Source: Chthonobacter rhizosphaerae
GTDB lineage: Bacteria > Pseudomonadota > Alphaproteobacteria > Rhizobiales > Pleomorphomonadaceae
Length of the DNA: 64,000 nucleotides
Direction of reading: 5' to 3'
NCBI RefSeq assembly: GCF_013839525.1
Contig: NZ_JACDIS010000008.1
Location: forward strand, 167,762-231,761
The position numbers were made by a program, and so were the translations under genes. Positions 54,378-63,585 of this stretch are shown one piece after another. Within the stretch, counting starts at the first letter, position 1; each line of letters opens with the position of its first letter. The notes beneath the pieces are model-generated. The model ran no database searches and was not told the origin of the DNA. It worked only from the letters and a program-made list of their open reading frames with translations.

Positions 54378-54500
54378 CGTGCTTGGCGTCCGGCCGGACA
54401 CCCCGGAACCGTAGGGTGGGGCGGCGTGGCGCGGCAGTTGGCGAGCCCGTTTGATTGTTGCATATGTAAGACCATTCGCGGCGCGACCGATGGCGGAGCG

Positions 54501-56384
54501 GTGCGATCAGACAGGGGTTGCGACTTGCACTTGCCGATCGATCGACGCGCGGCGGACGGCGAGGGGGCGGTCCGCGTGGCGGATCTGCTGGACACCACCG
54601 ATTGGGCGGCGACGAGCCTCGGCCCCCGGGACGCCTGGCCGGCGGCGCTCAGCCTCGCCATCGCGCTGATGATGCAGTCCGGCTTCCCGATGTCGGTGCG
54701 CTGGGGCCGCAACTTCGTCTTCTTCTACAATGAAGCCTATGCGCCGATCCTCGGCGACAAGCATCCGGCCGCCTTCGGCCGGCCGATGGCCGAGGTGTGG
54801 AGCGAGCTCTGGTCGCAGGTGGGCCCGATGCACGAGGACCTCCTCGCCGGCCGCCAGTCGTCCATCTACCTGGAGGATCAGAAGTTCACCGTCGCGCGGA
54901 GCGACGGCGGGCCGGACACCGCCTACTTCACCTTCTGCTACAGCCGGATCCCCGACCCGACGGCGCCCGGCGGCACCGGCGGGGTGTTCTGCGCGGCTGT
55001 GGAGAACACGCGCCGGATCCGCGCCGAGGCGGCGCGGAAGTCGAGCGAGGAGCGGCTGCAACTGGCGCTGGAGGCCTCCGGGGCGATCGGCGTGTGGGAT
55101 TGGGACGTGACCGCGGACGAGGTGGTGGCGGACGCCCGGTTCGCCACCCTGTTCAACGTGGGCGCGGACGACGCCCGGGCCGGGACGCCCATCGACGTCT
55201 ACGTCTCCGCCATCCACCCGGACGATCGGGACCGGGTGGCGATTGAAATCAGCCGGGTGGTGCAGACGGGCGGCGAGTACAACGCCGAATACCGGGTGGT
55301 GTCGGCGAACGGGACCATCCGCTGGGTGCTGGCGCGCGGCCGCTGCACGCCGCCGCGCCCCGGCGAGCGGCAGCGCTTCCCCGGCGTGGTGGTGGACATT
55401 ACCGAGCGGCAGCGGGCGGCGGACGCCCTGCGCGAAACCGAGGCGCGGTTCCGCGCGGTGGCCGACAGCGTGCCGGCGCTGATGTGGATGAGCGACGCGG
55501 CCGGGCAGGTGGTGTTCGCCAATCGCTGGTACGAGACGTTCGGCCTGAGCCCGGAGGAGGTGCTGGGCGTCGGCTGGCGTCGCATCCTGGTGCCGGAGGA
55601 TCTGCCGGGCTTCGACGAGGCGTTCCGCGCCGCCTTCGAGGCGCGCGCGCCCTTCCGCAGCGACGTGCGCGTGCGCAACGCCGCCGGCCAGGTGAGGTGG
55701 CTCCACTGCGAGGGAATCGCCCGGTTCGACGGGGCAGGGCGGTTCCTCGGCTACACCGGCTGCAACGTGGACGTGACCGAATCGAAAGCCGCCGCCGAGC
55801 ACCTGCACCTGTTGGTGGGCGAGCTGAACCACCGGGTGAAGAACAGCCTGGCGACGGTGCAGTCGATCGCGCTGCAGACCCTGCGCGACGTGCAGGAGCC
55901 CGGCGAGGTGCGCGAACGCTTCCTGTCGCGCCTGCACGCCCTGGGGCGCGCCCACGACGTGATCACCGCCGAACGGTGGGACGGCGCCTGGCTCGCCCGA
56001 GTGGTGGAGCGGGCGATCGAGCCCTTCCAGGGCGACGGTCGCCGGTTCGACGCGAGCGGCGCGCCGGTGCGGCTGCAGCCGCCGGTGGCGCTGTCCTTCT
56101 CGCTGGCCCTGCAGGAACTCTGCACCAACGCGGCGAAATACGGGGCGCTGAGCCGGCCCGACGGGGTGGTGCGGATCCGCTGGTGGCTGGACCGCACGCC
56201 GACGGGGCGGCTGCTGCGCTTCAGCTGGGCCGAAGAGGGCGGCCCGCCCGTGTCGCCGCCGACCCGCAGGGGCTTCGGCACCCGCCTGATCGAGAAGGGC
56301 CTCGCCTTCGAGCTGGACGCTACCGTGATCCTTGACTTCCCGCCTTCCGGCGTGCGCTGCACGATCGAGGCGCCCATCGGGTGA
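54501..56384 (+). CDS. PAS-containing HWE-family sensor histidine kinase
   Basis: About 627 residues, cytosolic. Layout: an N-terminal PAS/GAF-like domain beginning 'TSLGPRDAWPAALSLAIALM', two further PAS domains with PAC ends ('VVVDITERQRAADAL', 'CNVDVTESKAAAEH'), then an HWE kinase core: H-box 'ELNHRVKNSLATVQ', 'HALGRAHDVI', N-box 'ALQELCTNAAKYGALS' and 'FSWAEEGGP' (the W-x-E). HWE kinases are typical of Alphaproteobacteria and often act in general stress or light signalling. The start is uncertain; GTG 54501 is my choice, with later GTG/TTG possible. No response regulator lies next to it. Confidence 0.88.
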   Translation: MRSDRGCDLHLPIDRRAADGEGAVRVADLLDTTDWAATSLGPRDAWPAALSLAIALMMQSGFPMSVRWGRNFVFFYNEAYAPILGDKHPAAFGRPMAEVWSELWSQVGPMHEDLLAGRQSSIYLEDQKFTVARSDGGPDTAYFTFCYSRIPDPTAPGGTGGVFCAAVENTRRIRAEAARKSSEERLQLALEASGAIGVWDWDVTADEVVADARFATLFNVGADDARAGTPIDVYVSAIHPDDRDRVAIEISRVVQTGGEYNAEYRVVSANGTIRWVLARGRCTPPRPGERQRFPGVVVDITERQRAADALRETEARFRAVADSVPALMWMSDAAGQVVFANRWYETFGLSPEEVLGVGWRRILVPEDLPGFDEAFRAAFEARAPFRSDVRVRNAAGQVRWLHCEGIARFDGAGRFLGYTGCNVDVTESKAAAEHLHLLVGELNHRVKNSLATVQSIALQTLRDVQEPGEVRERFLSRLHALGRAHDVITAERWDGAWLARVVERAIEPFQGDGRRFDASGAPVRLQPPVALSFSLALQELCTNAAKYGALSRPDGVVRIRWWLDRTPTGRLLRFSWAEEGGPPVSPPTRRGFGTRLIEKGLAFELDATVILDFPPSGVRCTIEAPIG

Positions 56385-56480
56385 GGGACGGGCGGCGGTC
56401 GCCGTCCACCGGGTCCGTCGCCCCGCTTGCGTCATGAGGTCTTGACCCGAACCCCTCGAGCCTCTACGAAATCGGCGCAC

Positions 56481-56574
56481 GGAGCTGTGGCCGAGAGGCT
56501 GAAGGCGGCGGTTTGCTAAACCGTTGTACGGGCGTAAACCCGTACCGAGGGTTCGAATCCCTCCGGCTCCGCCA
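56481..56574 (+). tRNA. tRNA-Ser (anticodon GCU)
   Basis: A complete class II tRNA. Acceptor GGAGCTG (56481-56487) pairs with CGGCTCC (56564-56570), then G and encoded CCA. The anticodon stem GCGGT / ACCGT surrounds the loop TTGCTAA, giving GCT. A long variable arm (ACGGGCGTAAACCCGT) and T arm GGTTCGAATCC are present. It borders the accessory region that follows. Confidence 0.97.
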
Positions 56575-57292
56575 TTTTTCTGTGCATCTCCTTGAACGAA
56601 CGCGCATTTCGGGCAGCGGGCGCTTGGTGGCCCTCAACTCGGCCCACAAATTGATTTGTTCGCAGCTTCGCAGAACCGGAGGGCCCGAGTTTACCAAGCG
56701 GACCGATGGACCAGACTTTCGACACTGTCGGCGCCGTTCGTTTCGCTGCGCGGGCCCTCGCTGCAGGCTGCCGGATTATTGCCAGGCGGCTTAGGGCTAG
56801 ACGCTCCATGCTTTTGATAGTGATCGCAGCAAATTGTTATCGCGAACTGCGATCTCCCCACGAGGCGAAAGCCGATACCTCATATCCCACTGACCATCTC
56901 CGGCATCCGTGAGGACGCACGCCCAACTCGCCTTAGGTTACTATCCGTCCGAGAAGTTCGCCCGCCTGATCGAGCGCCGCACGCGCCCGTCCTCGTCGAC
57001 GTCCGCACGGACGAGGACTTTGCCGCCGATCTACGCCTCCTCGGCGCGCGGTCCGTTCAGGACTTTCGCCTCCCGGGGCCAACACTTGACGGGATGGTAC
57101 GAAGTTGTTCTCTACCGGCGTGGCGCTAAGCTGAGCGATGGAGCCCTGGATGTGGGCCTCGTTCCACGGCAGTGCTCGACAGGTAGATGGACCGCCCCCT
57201 TAGGGAGTACCACGGCCGTGACGGACGGAGAGACTCGGCTAAACCGATCCAGGTTCGCACGCCTCAGTCGTCATCGCCCACAGAGCGACGGC
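56575..57292. other. Degenerate region after tRNA-Ser
   Basis: About 720 bases with several open frames but none with family likeness over its whole length. A rhodanese-like remnant is at 56942-57080. The rest, including GGATGGTACG to 57290, gives no recognised protein. Composition is more mixed than upstream, which suits decayed acquired DNA. Confidence 0.6.
56942..57080 (+). pseudogene. Frameshifted rhodanese-like (chromate-resistance type) remnant
   Basis: Codons from 56942 read '(Y)PSEKFARLIERR', then from 56983 in another frame 'APVLVDVRTDEDFAADLRLL'. Joined, these match the N-terminus of rhodanese-like proteins linked to chromate resistance ('SxEKLARLI...APxLIDVRTDEDFAAD' pattern). The frameshift and missing catalytic part show a dead fragment. 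Confidence 0.65.
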
Positions 57293-58414
57293 TCAAATCT
57301 GATTGAGGGGAAGAACCAAGGTAATCAGCCGAGCAAGATCCGCTTGCCGATTGACGCCCAGTTTAGAGTAGATCGCTTTGATCGTCGTGCGGACTGTATT
57401 GGAAGAGATGCGCAGTTCGGCAGCGATGTCATTGGGGGGCTTACCGACGGACAGCATGTGCGCCACACGAGCCTGCGCCCGCGTTAAACCGAGCGCCCTT
57501 AAAACTAGATCGCATCCGTCGTCGGACGGGTCCTCAGCATCGATTGCAAGGAGCATCACCGCGTGAGCCGGGATGATGCTGCTGAACTGGCGCTCAATGG
57601 TTTGTGGCGAAACCGGGATGCCACGGACGAGCAGAGGCAAGATACTCGACTGACGATGCAAGGCAATGAGTTCCGGGCCGGGGTTCCCGAAGCGACTGGC
57701 TGATGCACCAGCGATCATGTTGTCCAGCGCGCGCTGTTGCTGCGGGCTCTCAGCCAGCAGCTTACCGCGCCTAATTCCGATGCCTCTACCGACCAGGGCA
57801 CGAAAGTTATCGTTGGCGGACAGGAGCGTACCGTCGTACCGCACCATGGCCACACCGCAGGAAAACCGGTCATAGGCAGAGATCAGGGTGTCCCGTTCAG
57901 CCTTTAAGCTGCGAAGCTGCGCGCCCATTGCGGCCGCCCTGGTAATGTGGTCACTGAGAAGTGACATCTGCTGCTGCATCTTCCCGTCGTACTCGACCGA
58001 TAGTGGGCTTTGTAAAGCTATAGAGAGCGTCGTATCCTCAAATGGGGTCGCGATGATGCCAAGATTTGTGCTGATGTCGTATTTTGCCAAAAACTCCTGG
58101 TAGAAGCTCCCACGCACCATCACTTCTTCTGGAAGCACCAGCCGATCCACGATGATGCCCTCCTTTATCCCGATCGCCCGCGCGGTCCTTACCATTGGAT
58201 CTTCGTGCCACCAGCTGCGCTCATACTCCTCAACGCCCTCCTTAAGGTTGTTCGACGCGTGCAGAAGTGACCGATTACGCGTTAGGATATGCATAACTGC
58301 CCCTACGGCCCCGAAATGGGCGGCATACCTGTCCAACGCCACTGTCCAATGAGACTCGTCCAATGACGAATCGTAAAATTCGCGGATCAATCCGAACAGA
58401 TTCTCTTCCGACAT
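57293..58414 (-). CDS. LuxR-family transcriptional regulator, unknown sensor part
   Basis: A 373-residue regulator. The C-terminal HTH (about 310-370) is LuxR type: 'LGLTRAQARVAHMLSVGKPP' then 'DIAAELRISSNTVRTTIKAIYSKLGV'. The first 300 residues ('LIREFYDSSLDESHWTVAL' etc.) are a family-typical but unassigned region; residues around 195-230 ('FSCGVAMVRYDGTLLSANDNF') look PAS-like. It is not an autoinducer-binding LuxR. The neighbours are the PAS-GGDEF-EAL and BLUF genes, so it may control or be controlled by that module. Codon use is less GC-biased than in the core genes. Confidence 0.85.
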   Translation of the reverse strand: MSEENLFGLIREFYDSSLDESHWTVALDRYAAHFGAVGAVMHILTRNRSLLHASNNLKEGVEEYERSWWHEDPMVRTARAIGIKEGIIVDRLVLPEEVMVRGSFYQEFLAKYDISTNLGIIATPFEDTTLSIALQSPLSVEYDGKMQQQMSLLSDHITRAAAMGAQLRSLKAERDTLISAYDRFSCGVAMVRYDGTLLSANDNFRALVGRGIGIRRGKLLAESPQQQRALDNMIAGASASRFGNPGPELIALHRQSSILPLLVRGIPVSPQTIERQFSSIIPAHAVMLLAIDAEDPSDDGCDLVLRALGLTRAQARVAHMLSVGKPPNDIAAELRISSNTVRTTIKAIYSKLGVNRQADLARLITLVLPLNQI

Positions 58415-58875
58415 GCCGTTCACCCCGAGACAGCACAGTCTTCATCTAACCACAGGCAGCCAAGGCAGTAGAAGTGGTAAACTCGAGCGAGTTATTGATC
58501 AGCCACACGGTGCCTGTTTTTCTGTCCTGCCGCTCGTGCTGCATATGTTCCGCAATCGCGGGACAAAGGGGGCCGGGCCATCTAAGCTGCCCGCCCTCGC
58601 CCGAAGCTGGATCGCGTCGCCAGCCCTTAGCTGACCCGCTGCTTCATTGTCCCGCAGCGGTCACCCCTAGATCGCTGGTGCAGCGACGCAGCCGAGGAGG
58701 TGTACAACTGGTCGACGAGCTGAAAGGGAGGCGCGTGATAGTCGAGTTTACTGTTATAAACGCGACAGCATGAGAGCGATCTGCCCGGCCGGCTCGCAGA
58801 ACGAGAGGAGGCTGATGCGCGCCCAAACCGCGGTTGCCTTGGCGAGTGTCGGACTGCGATGGACCTCGTCACCGC
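58415..58875. other. Intergenic region between LuxR gene and GGDEF-EAL gene
   Basis: About 460 bases. It has the promoter of the LuxR-type gene and the 3' end of the GGDEF-EAL gene. No gene with family likeness. Some codons near 58700-58770 form an open frame ending 'FTVINATA', but there is no ribosome site or known family. Confidence 0.4.
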
Positions 58876-60810
58876 TCATCGGTTCCCGGATGGTAATCGA
58901 GGCTCGTGACCGCGGGACGAGGCCCGATCAAGCGGCCGATTGGACCTGAAGCCCGGTATGGCTACCGTCGGCATGGGCGCGCCGAACAGGAACCCCTGCG
59001 CATGGTCGCAACCGGCTTCCCGCAGTATCGCCGCCTGCCGATCCGTCTCCACTCCCTCGGCAATCACGGAAAGCCCGACGCTGTGGGCCATCGCGATTAC
59101 CCCGGCTACGATCGCCGAGTCACTGCGATCCCGCTCCATGTCGGCGATGAAGCTCCGGTCGATCTTAATGGCGTCTATGGGGAAGCGCTTCAAATGGATC
59201 AAAGATGCGTAGCCAGTACCAAAGTCATCGAGCGCGATCTGCACCCCGGCCTCTTTGAATCGACGGAGGACCTCGGCTGCTTGGCATGCATGTCCTTCGA
59301 CGAGGACGTTTTCGGTGATCTCGACCTCGAGAAGTTCCGGCCCGACACCCTGCTCGGCGAAGTGCGCTACGAAGATCTCGGCTATGCCGGGGACCGCAAA
59401 TCCCTGCGGAGAGATGTTGATTGCGACCCGACCGAACCGCAGTCCGGCGTCCAGCCATGAACGCATGTCAGTAGCCGCCCGACGGCATACCGCCCGACCA
59501 AGGGCAAGCATGGACGTGGCGTCACTGAACGCGTCGCCGAAAGCTTGAGGCGTGAGGGTGCCCCGGTCCGGATGCACCCAGCGCGCCAGTGCCTCGAAGC
59601 CGACAACGTCGCCCGAGCGGAGATCCACCTTCGGCTGGTAGTGGGGTTCCACCTGCTCTAGCGCGACCGCTTCACGGAAGGTCGCGATCACGGCGCTGCG
59701 CCGTTCCACGCGCGCCAGCATCTCCGGTGCGAATGCTGCGGCCCGGCTCCGCCCTGCACCTTTCGCCGCGTAAAGAGCGAGGTCAGCGGCGCGCAGCAAG
59801 GACTCCGGCGACTTTCCGGCGACTGACGAACTGGCGGTGCCGATTGAGCAATGCACCGCGAAACGGTTGCTTTTGATCTCCAAGGAGGAATCTAAGCTAT
59901 TCATGAGATGCCCCGCCACTTCGTCCGGGTCGCCCCCAGCTTCGAGCAGCAGCGCGAACTCGTCGCCCCCGAGACGCGCCATGGTGCTGTCCGGGCAAGC
60001 GGCCCGGAAGCGCTTCGCCACGGCTAGCAGGAGCTGATCACCCGCATCGTGTCCAAGCGTGTCGTTCACCTGCTTGAAATCGTCGAGGTCAACAAGCACG
60101 AGGCTATATTCATGTCCCGCGTCGCATGCCTGCCGGAGCCGCTCCTTGAATGCTGCGCGGTTATAAAGACCGGTGAGGGCGTCGTGTTCGGCTGCCAACC
60201 GGAGCCTCTCCTCCGCCTCGATCCGCTTCGACACATCCTTCACGGCGCCGACGACGCGAATCGGGAGCCCGTCACTGTCCCGGACGAGGCGCGCCCACTC
60301 GGCGACCCACAGAGTGCGCCCAGACAACGGCAGGACGTAGCGATACTCGAGATGGTAGCCCTGAGCGTCTCCCCCAAGCATCGCGTCATAGGCTGCAACA
60401 ACTATGTCGCGGTCCTCGGGGTGAACGATGTTCCAGAATACCTCGTCCATGACCGGCAGGACCTCCGGCCATTCCATCAGCAATTTGAGCTCACGTGACC
60501 AGACTGGCTTCCCGGTGGCAAGGTCAAATTCCCATACCGCAAGACCGGAGGCCTCGACGGCCAGTCGGAGCCGCTCCTCCGTTAGGAAGTTTTGATCCTT
60601 TTCCTGCGTCGGCGGCAGGTGACCGAACTGACCATGGGCTAGAACCGCAGGCAGCAAGGACATCCTGCAGTCCCGCTCCTCGGCTTTTCTGCGATCAGCC
60701 GCTCTCATGCGCTCGATGATCCAGTTTCCGTACATGACACAAGAATGCAGCACGATCGCTAATCCAAGCTGAACGCCGGAACTGCCCAGCCGCTCTAGCG
60801 TCTGCAGCAC
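58876..60810 (-). CDS. PAS-GGDEF-EAL cyclic-di-GMP enzyme
   Basis: A 644-residue protein with an N-terminal hydrophobic part (about 12-30), a PAS domain (75-200, PAC end 'GAVKDVSKRIEAEE'), a GGDEF domain with intact 'RLGGDEFALLL' (281-285) and an EAL domain with 'GFEALARW' (406-408), 'EITENVL', 'DDFGTGYASL', 'KIDRSFI' and 'IAEGVET'. All catalytic residues of both domains are present, so it may make and break cyclic-di-GMP; no typical I-site is seen. Start GTG 60810 is tentative. The BLUF gene lies just upstream on the same strand (172 bases, with a terminator between). Confidence 0.88.
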   Translation of the reverse strand: MLQTLERLGSSGVQLGLAIVLHSCVMYGNWIIERMRAADRRKAEERDCRMSLLPAVLAHGQFGHLPPTQEKDQNFLTEERLRLAVEASGLAVWEFDLATGKPVWSRELKLLMEWPEVLPVMDEVFWNIVHPEDRDIVVAAYDAMLGGDAQGYHLEYRYVLPLSGRTLWVAEWARLVRDSDGLPIRVVGAVKDVSKRIEAEERLRLAAEHDALTGLYNRAAFKERLRQACDAGHEYSLVLVDLDDFKQVNDTLGHDAGDQLLLAVAKRFRAACPDSTMARLGGDEFALLLEAGGDPDEVAGHLMNSLDSSLEIKSNRFAVHCSIGTASSSVAGKSPESLLRAADLALYAAKGAGRSRAAAFAPEMLARVERRSAVIATFREAVALEQVEPHYQPKVDLRSGDVVGFEALARWVHPDRGTLTPQAFGDAFSDATSMLALGRAVCRRAATDMRSWLDAGLRFGRVAINISPQGFAVPGIAEIFVAHFAEQGVGPELLEVEITENVLVEGHACQAAEVLRRFKEAGVQIALDDFGTGYASLIHLKRFPIDAIKIDRSFIADMERDRSDSAIVAGVIAMAHSVGLSVIAEGVETDRQAAILREAGCDHAQGFLFGAPMPTVAIPGFRSNRPLDRASSRGHEPRLPSGNR

Positions 60811-60861
60811 CTAGGCTATGTGTCAGAGAGCTGGGCGGAAGCGGGACATGCGGGCGGATAC

Positions 60862-60889
60862 GAGAAGAAGCGTGGGTTGGTCCCACGCT
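60862..60889 (-). terminator. Intrinsic terminator after the BLUF gene
   Basis: AGCGTGGG (minus strand, 60889-60882) pairs with CCCACGCT (60876-60869) around ACCAA, followed by TCTTCTC. It lies between the BLUF gene and the GGDEF-EAL gene. Confidence 0.8.
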
Positions 60890-60982
60890 CCCTTCAGTTC
60901 GCAGCGGCCTCGCTCCGCGGCAAAGATTGATCCGCGGCAGCAAGCCAGACAATTCGACGCGATCAGGAAACGGTTCCGGCGC

Positions 60983-61423
60983 TCAGGATGCCTTGCAAAT
61001 GTCGGAGCGCTTACGTTGATCGAAGGCCTTCAGGTCGAGAGCAAGGTCGACAACAGTGGCGGCGTGAAGCTTGCGGGGATCCATCTCTCCACCGATGCCA
61101 TGGCTGAGGAAGATTTCCTGGACGTCAGGCGAACGCAGCAAGCCACCCATTCCCCAGTCGGGAAACTGACGCTGGATCAGTGGGCGGACCGTCATCACCG
61201 TCGCTTCGCGATGTCGAGAATCTTTTTCGATCCGCTTGTATGTTGCCTGAATTATCTCAAGATTTCCTTCGAGGATCTGTAGAAACCAAACCTTGTCGAA
61301 GATGAGCGATCCGGTGACCCCATCCCGCTGGTTGTTACGCTGGGAGACACCAAGGATTTCCTTGAGGCCCTTGAGCAGGTCGCCCGACATGGTATTCCGG
61401 CTGAAGTAAATAAGCTGATGCAT
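60983..61423 (-). CDS. BLUF-domain blue-light sensor
   Basis: A 146-residue stand-alone BLUF protein. Flavin-site residues: Tyr6 in 'QLIYFSRN', Asn30/31 in 'SQRNNQRDGVTG', Gln49 in 'WFLQILEG', and the later Trp in 'FPDWGMGG'. The C-terminal helices ('DPRKLHAATVVDLALDL') are typical of short BLUF proteins. Such proteins signal by contact with partners, often cyclic-di-GMP enzymes, and a GGDEF-EAL gene is next to it. Start ATG 61423 has ribosome site GGGAGGA. It is divergent from the second HWE kinase gene. Confidence 0.93.
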   Translation of the reverse strand: MHQLIYFSRNTMSGDLLKGLKEILGVSQRNNQRDGVTGSLIFDKVWFLQILEGNLEIIQATYKRIEKDSRHREATVMTVRPLIQRQFPDWGMGGLLRSPDVQEIFLSHGIGGEMDPRKLHAATVVDLALDLKAFDQRKRSDICKAS

Positions 61424-61735
61424 CTGCGTTCCTCCCATTGCGAGCCAGCTTACGCCATGCAAACTGCAACAGATCTCCGGCGTTCAGAATTGGGTTAATC
61501 ATATGCCTACGAGGTCGAGCGATTTGTCAGGCAGCATGGCCGCAAAGCGCCAGGGCAGACCAAGAGCGCTTACGTGGCTTCGCTGTCGTTACGCCCTGTT
61601 ACGCGGAATTTAACCGACCACGACACCGTGAAGTGCGTGACGGCTCGCCGTATCGCAACCTGAGCCTCGCCCGTGTAAAGTGTTCGAATGTGGCCGCGCC
61701 GCGGACCGCAGCAGTTTCATCGAAGGATCGGATCC
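61424..61735. promoter_or_regulatory. Divergent promoter region, BLUF and HWE kinase
   Basis: About 310 bases between divergent genes. No coding sequence. It holds ribosome sites for both genes (GGGAGGA on minus; GAAGGATCGG on plus). I cannot place a promoter with confidence. Confidence 0.5.
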
Positions 61736-63190
61736 ATGAGCTTCGTCGACTGGGGGCTCGACCTTCGCAAGCGACTGCGCATCGGCTCCGCCGATGGCGG
61801 GCTGGCGGACGCCTCGCTTGCGGTGCTCCTTGAGAACGTCCCGGTGACATTGGCCGTCATCCACGGCCCGGAGCACAGGTACGCTTTCGCGAACCGAGCC
61901 TACCGGGCGGCAGTAGGAAGAAGCGACCCCATTGTCGGCTTGACGCTGACGGACGCACTCGGAGCCGATGCGGCTGTCGTCTGGGGTCCAATCCTCCACG
62001 AGGTGAGGACGGGCGGGATGCCGTGGCACCGCGAGGAGGTCAAGGACCCGTTCGAGGGGCGGATCTGGAATTTGCACATCCTGCCGCTCCAGGACGAGGG
62101 GGGACAGAACGTAGGCGTTCTGTCGCTTGGACTGGACGTCACAGCGGAGGTTGAGGCCCGGCGCAAGGCCGAGGATTCCCGAGCCGAAACGCTTCGGAAT
62201 CTTGAGCGCCTCGAATTGGCCGTGGAGGCAACCGACCTCGGGATGTGGGAGTGGGATGTCCAGACCGGAAAGGTGTTCTGGTCGGAACGGCAGAGGCGGA
62301 TATTTGGCCTCCCGCAAGGGGTCGAGCCCTCCTTCGAGTTCTGGCGCGACGCCATCCATCCCGAAGACCGGGACGGCGTGCTCGCAGCCGTGAGCTCCTT
62401 GATGAACCCGGCGTCTGGAGGGCGGCTCACCGTCGAGCACAGGGTGGTGCGGCCGGACGGATCGATGTCCTGGATTACGGGGCGTGGCCGGATGATGTAT
62501 GGCGAGCGGGACGGAAAGACGGTTACGGTCCGGCTGCTCGGCACGATTCTCGACGTGACAGAACGCAAGGCCGCGGAGGAGACCCGGCAACTGCTCCTGC
62601 GAGAGATGGACCACAGGATCAAGAACGTCTTCGCCATTGCAGACGGGATCGTGGCGGTGAGCGCTAGGAGCAGTGCGACCCCCGGCGAGCTTGCCGATGC
62701 TGTTCGGGGGCGCCTGCAAGCCCTCGCCGCCTCCCATGCCCTGGTCCGCCCGCTGGTGGACGGTACTGGACGGCGCGACCTCGTTGCGATCGCCGATCTG
62801 GTCCGCACGGTGCTGAAACCGTTTGCTGACGCCGAGCATCAGGTCACGGTATCCGGTCCAGACATCAAGCTACCGCTCGACCGCGCGTCCGCGCTAGCCT
62901 TGGTGCTCCACGAGCTCGCGACCAACGCCCGCAAGTACGGCGGCCTCAGGAACGGGAATGTCTCAGTGTCCTGGCGCATGGAAAGTCACGATCTCAATAT
63001 CGACTGGGCCGAGCGGACGAAACAACCGGAATGCCTCGGCTCCAACGGCTTCGGATCCCTCCTCCTAGAACGGACGGTCCGCGACACGCTCGGGGGTTCG
63101 ATCACCCGGGAATGGTCCAACGAAGGCCTGAAGGTGAAAGTCTTGCTTCCGTCGACCCAACCCGCTGGGGACGAAGGGGCGGAGTCCTGA
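61736..63190 (+). CDS. Two-PAS HWE/HisKA_2-type sensor histidine kinase
   Basis: A 484-residue cytosolic kinase. A first PAS-like domain ('NVPVTLAVIHGPEHRYAFAN'), a second PAS domain ('VEATDLGMWEWDVQTGK', PAC end 'TILDVTERKAAEE'), then the kinase core: H-box 'REMDHRIKNVFAIADG', 'ALAASHALVRPLV', N-box 'VLHELATNARKYGGLR' and 'IDWAERT'. The first block suggests a small-molecule or flavin-independent sensor; no Cys of a LOV domain is seen. Start ATG 61736 rather than the frame start 61688. Neighbours suggest a signalling module with BLUF and GGDEF-EAL genes. Confidence 0.88.
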   Translation: MSFVDWGLDLRKRLRIGSADGGLADASLAVLLENVPVTLAVIHGPEHRYAFANRAYRAAVGRSDPIVGLTLTDALGADAAVVWGPILHEVRTGGMPWHREEVKDPFEGRIWNLHILPLQDEGGQNVGVLSLGLDVTAEVEARRKAEDSRAETLRNLERLELAVEATDLGMWEWDVQTGKVFWSERQRRIFGLPQGVEPSFEFWRDAIHPEDRDGVLAAVSSLMNPASGGRLTVEHRVVRPDGSMSWITGRGRMMYGERDGKTVTVRLLGTILDVTERKAAEETRQLLLREMDHRIKNVFAIADGIVAVSARSSATPGELADAVRGRLQALAASHALVRPLVDGTGRRDLVAIADLVRTVLKPFADAEHQVTVSGPDIKLPLDRASALALVLHELATNARKYGGLRNGNVSVSWRMESHDLNIDWAERTKQPECLGSNGFGSLLLERTVRDTLGGSITREWSNEGLKVKVLLPSTQPAGDEGAES

Positions 63191-63585
63191 AGAGGCATCA
63201 GAGGCAGCGACTAACGATGCAGTGAACCACCTTCATGCAAAAGTCCAGGCACGCGCTCCGGAGCGCCCCGAAGTGGCCTTAAAAGCTTTGGTGGTGGTCG
63301 CTCATCCCGACCCCAAGAGCCGTTACCACGCGGTCGCCGCCGCTGTCGTCTAGGGGTTTGCGGAACAGCGGATAGAGGCAACCCTTCGGGATCTTCACCG
63401 AGACGGCTTCGACCCGGTCGTGACCGTCGCTGAGCAAGGGGCAACGCGAGCGCCGACCCGATGGTGCGGACCTATTTCGAGGAACTCCTGGTTGCCAAGG
63501 GGCCGATGACGGGGGCGCGCCGAGGGGACTCCTGACGACCCGCGCGGCCCTGGTCATCAACACACGCAACACGGAGGAGAACCGA
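63191..63585. other. Region of gene remnants before the IS21-family element
   Basis: About 395 bases. It contains a flavodoxin-like remnant (63282-63436), then a short frame (63446-63535) ending 'FEELLVAKGPMTGARRGDS' that I do not recognise, and just before the element a strong ribosome site GGAGGAG followed by ATG (63585-63587). Confidence 0.6.
63282..63436 (+). pseudogene. NAD(P)H dehydrogenase (quinone)-like flavodoxin-fold remnant
   Basis: Codons read 'KALVVVAHPDPKSRYHAVAAA', stop TAG at 63351, then 'GFAEQRIEATLRDLHRDGFD'. This matches the N-terminal third of flavodoxin-like NAD(P)H:quinone oxidoreductases (A-H-P-x-P-x-S and D-L-x-x-x-G-F-D/N). The in-frame stop, missing start and missing remainder show a dead fragment. 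Confidence 0.75.

Noticed and set aside
54507..56480. A 657-codon minus-strand open frame across the HWE kinase
   Set aside because: Frame shadow; rich in Arg, His and Gly without motifs.
57100..57292. Possible coding piece reading MEPWMWASFHGSARQ near 57140
   Set aside because: Short, ends in a stop after 22 codons and I cannot link it to a family.
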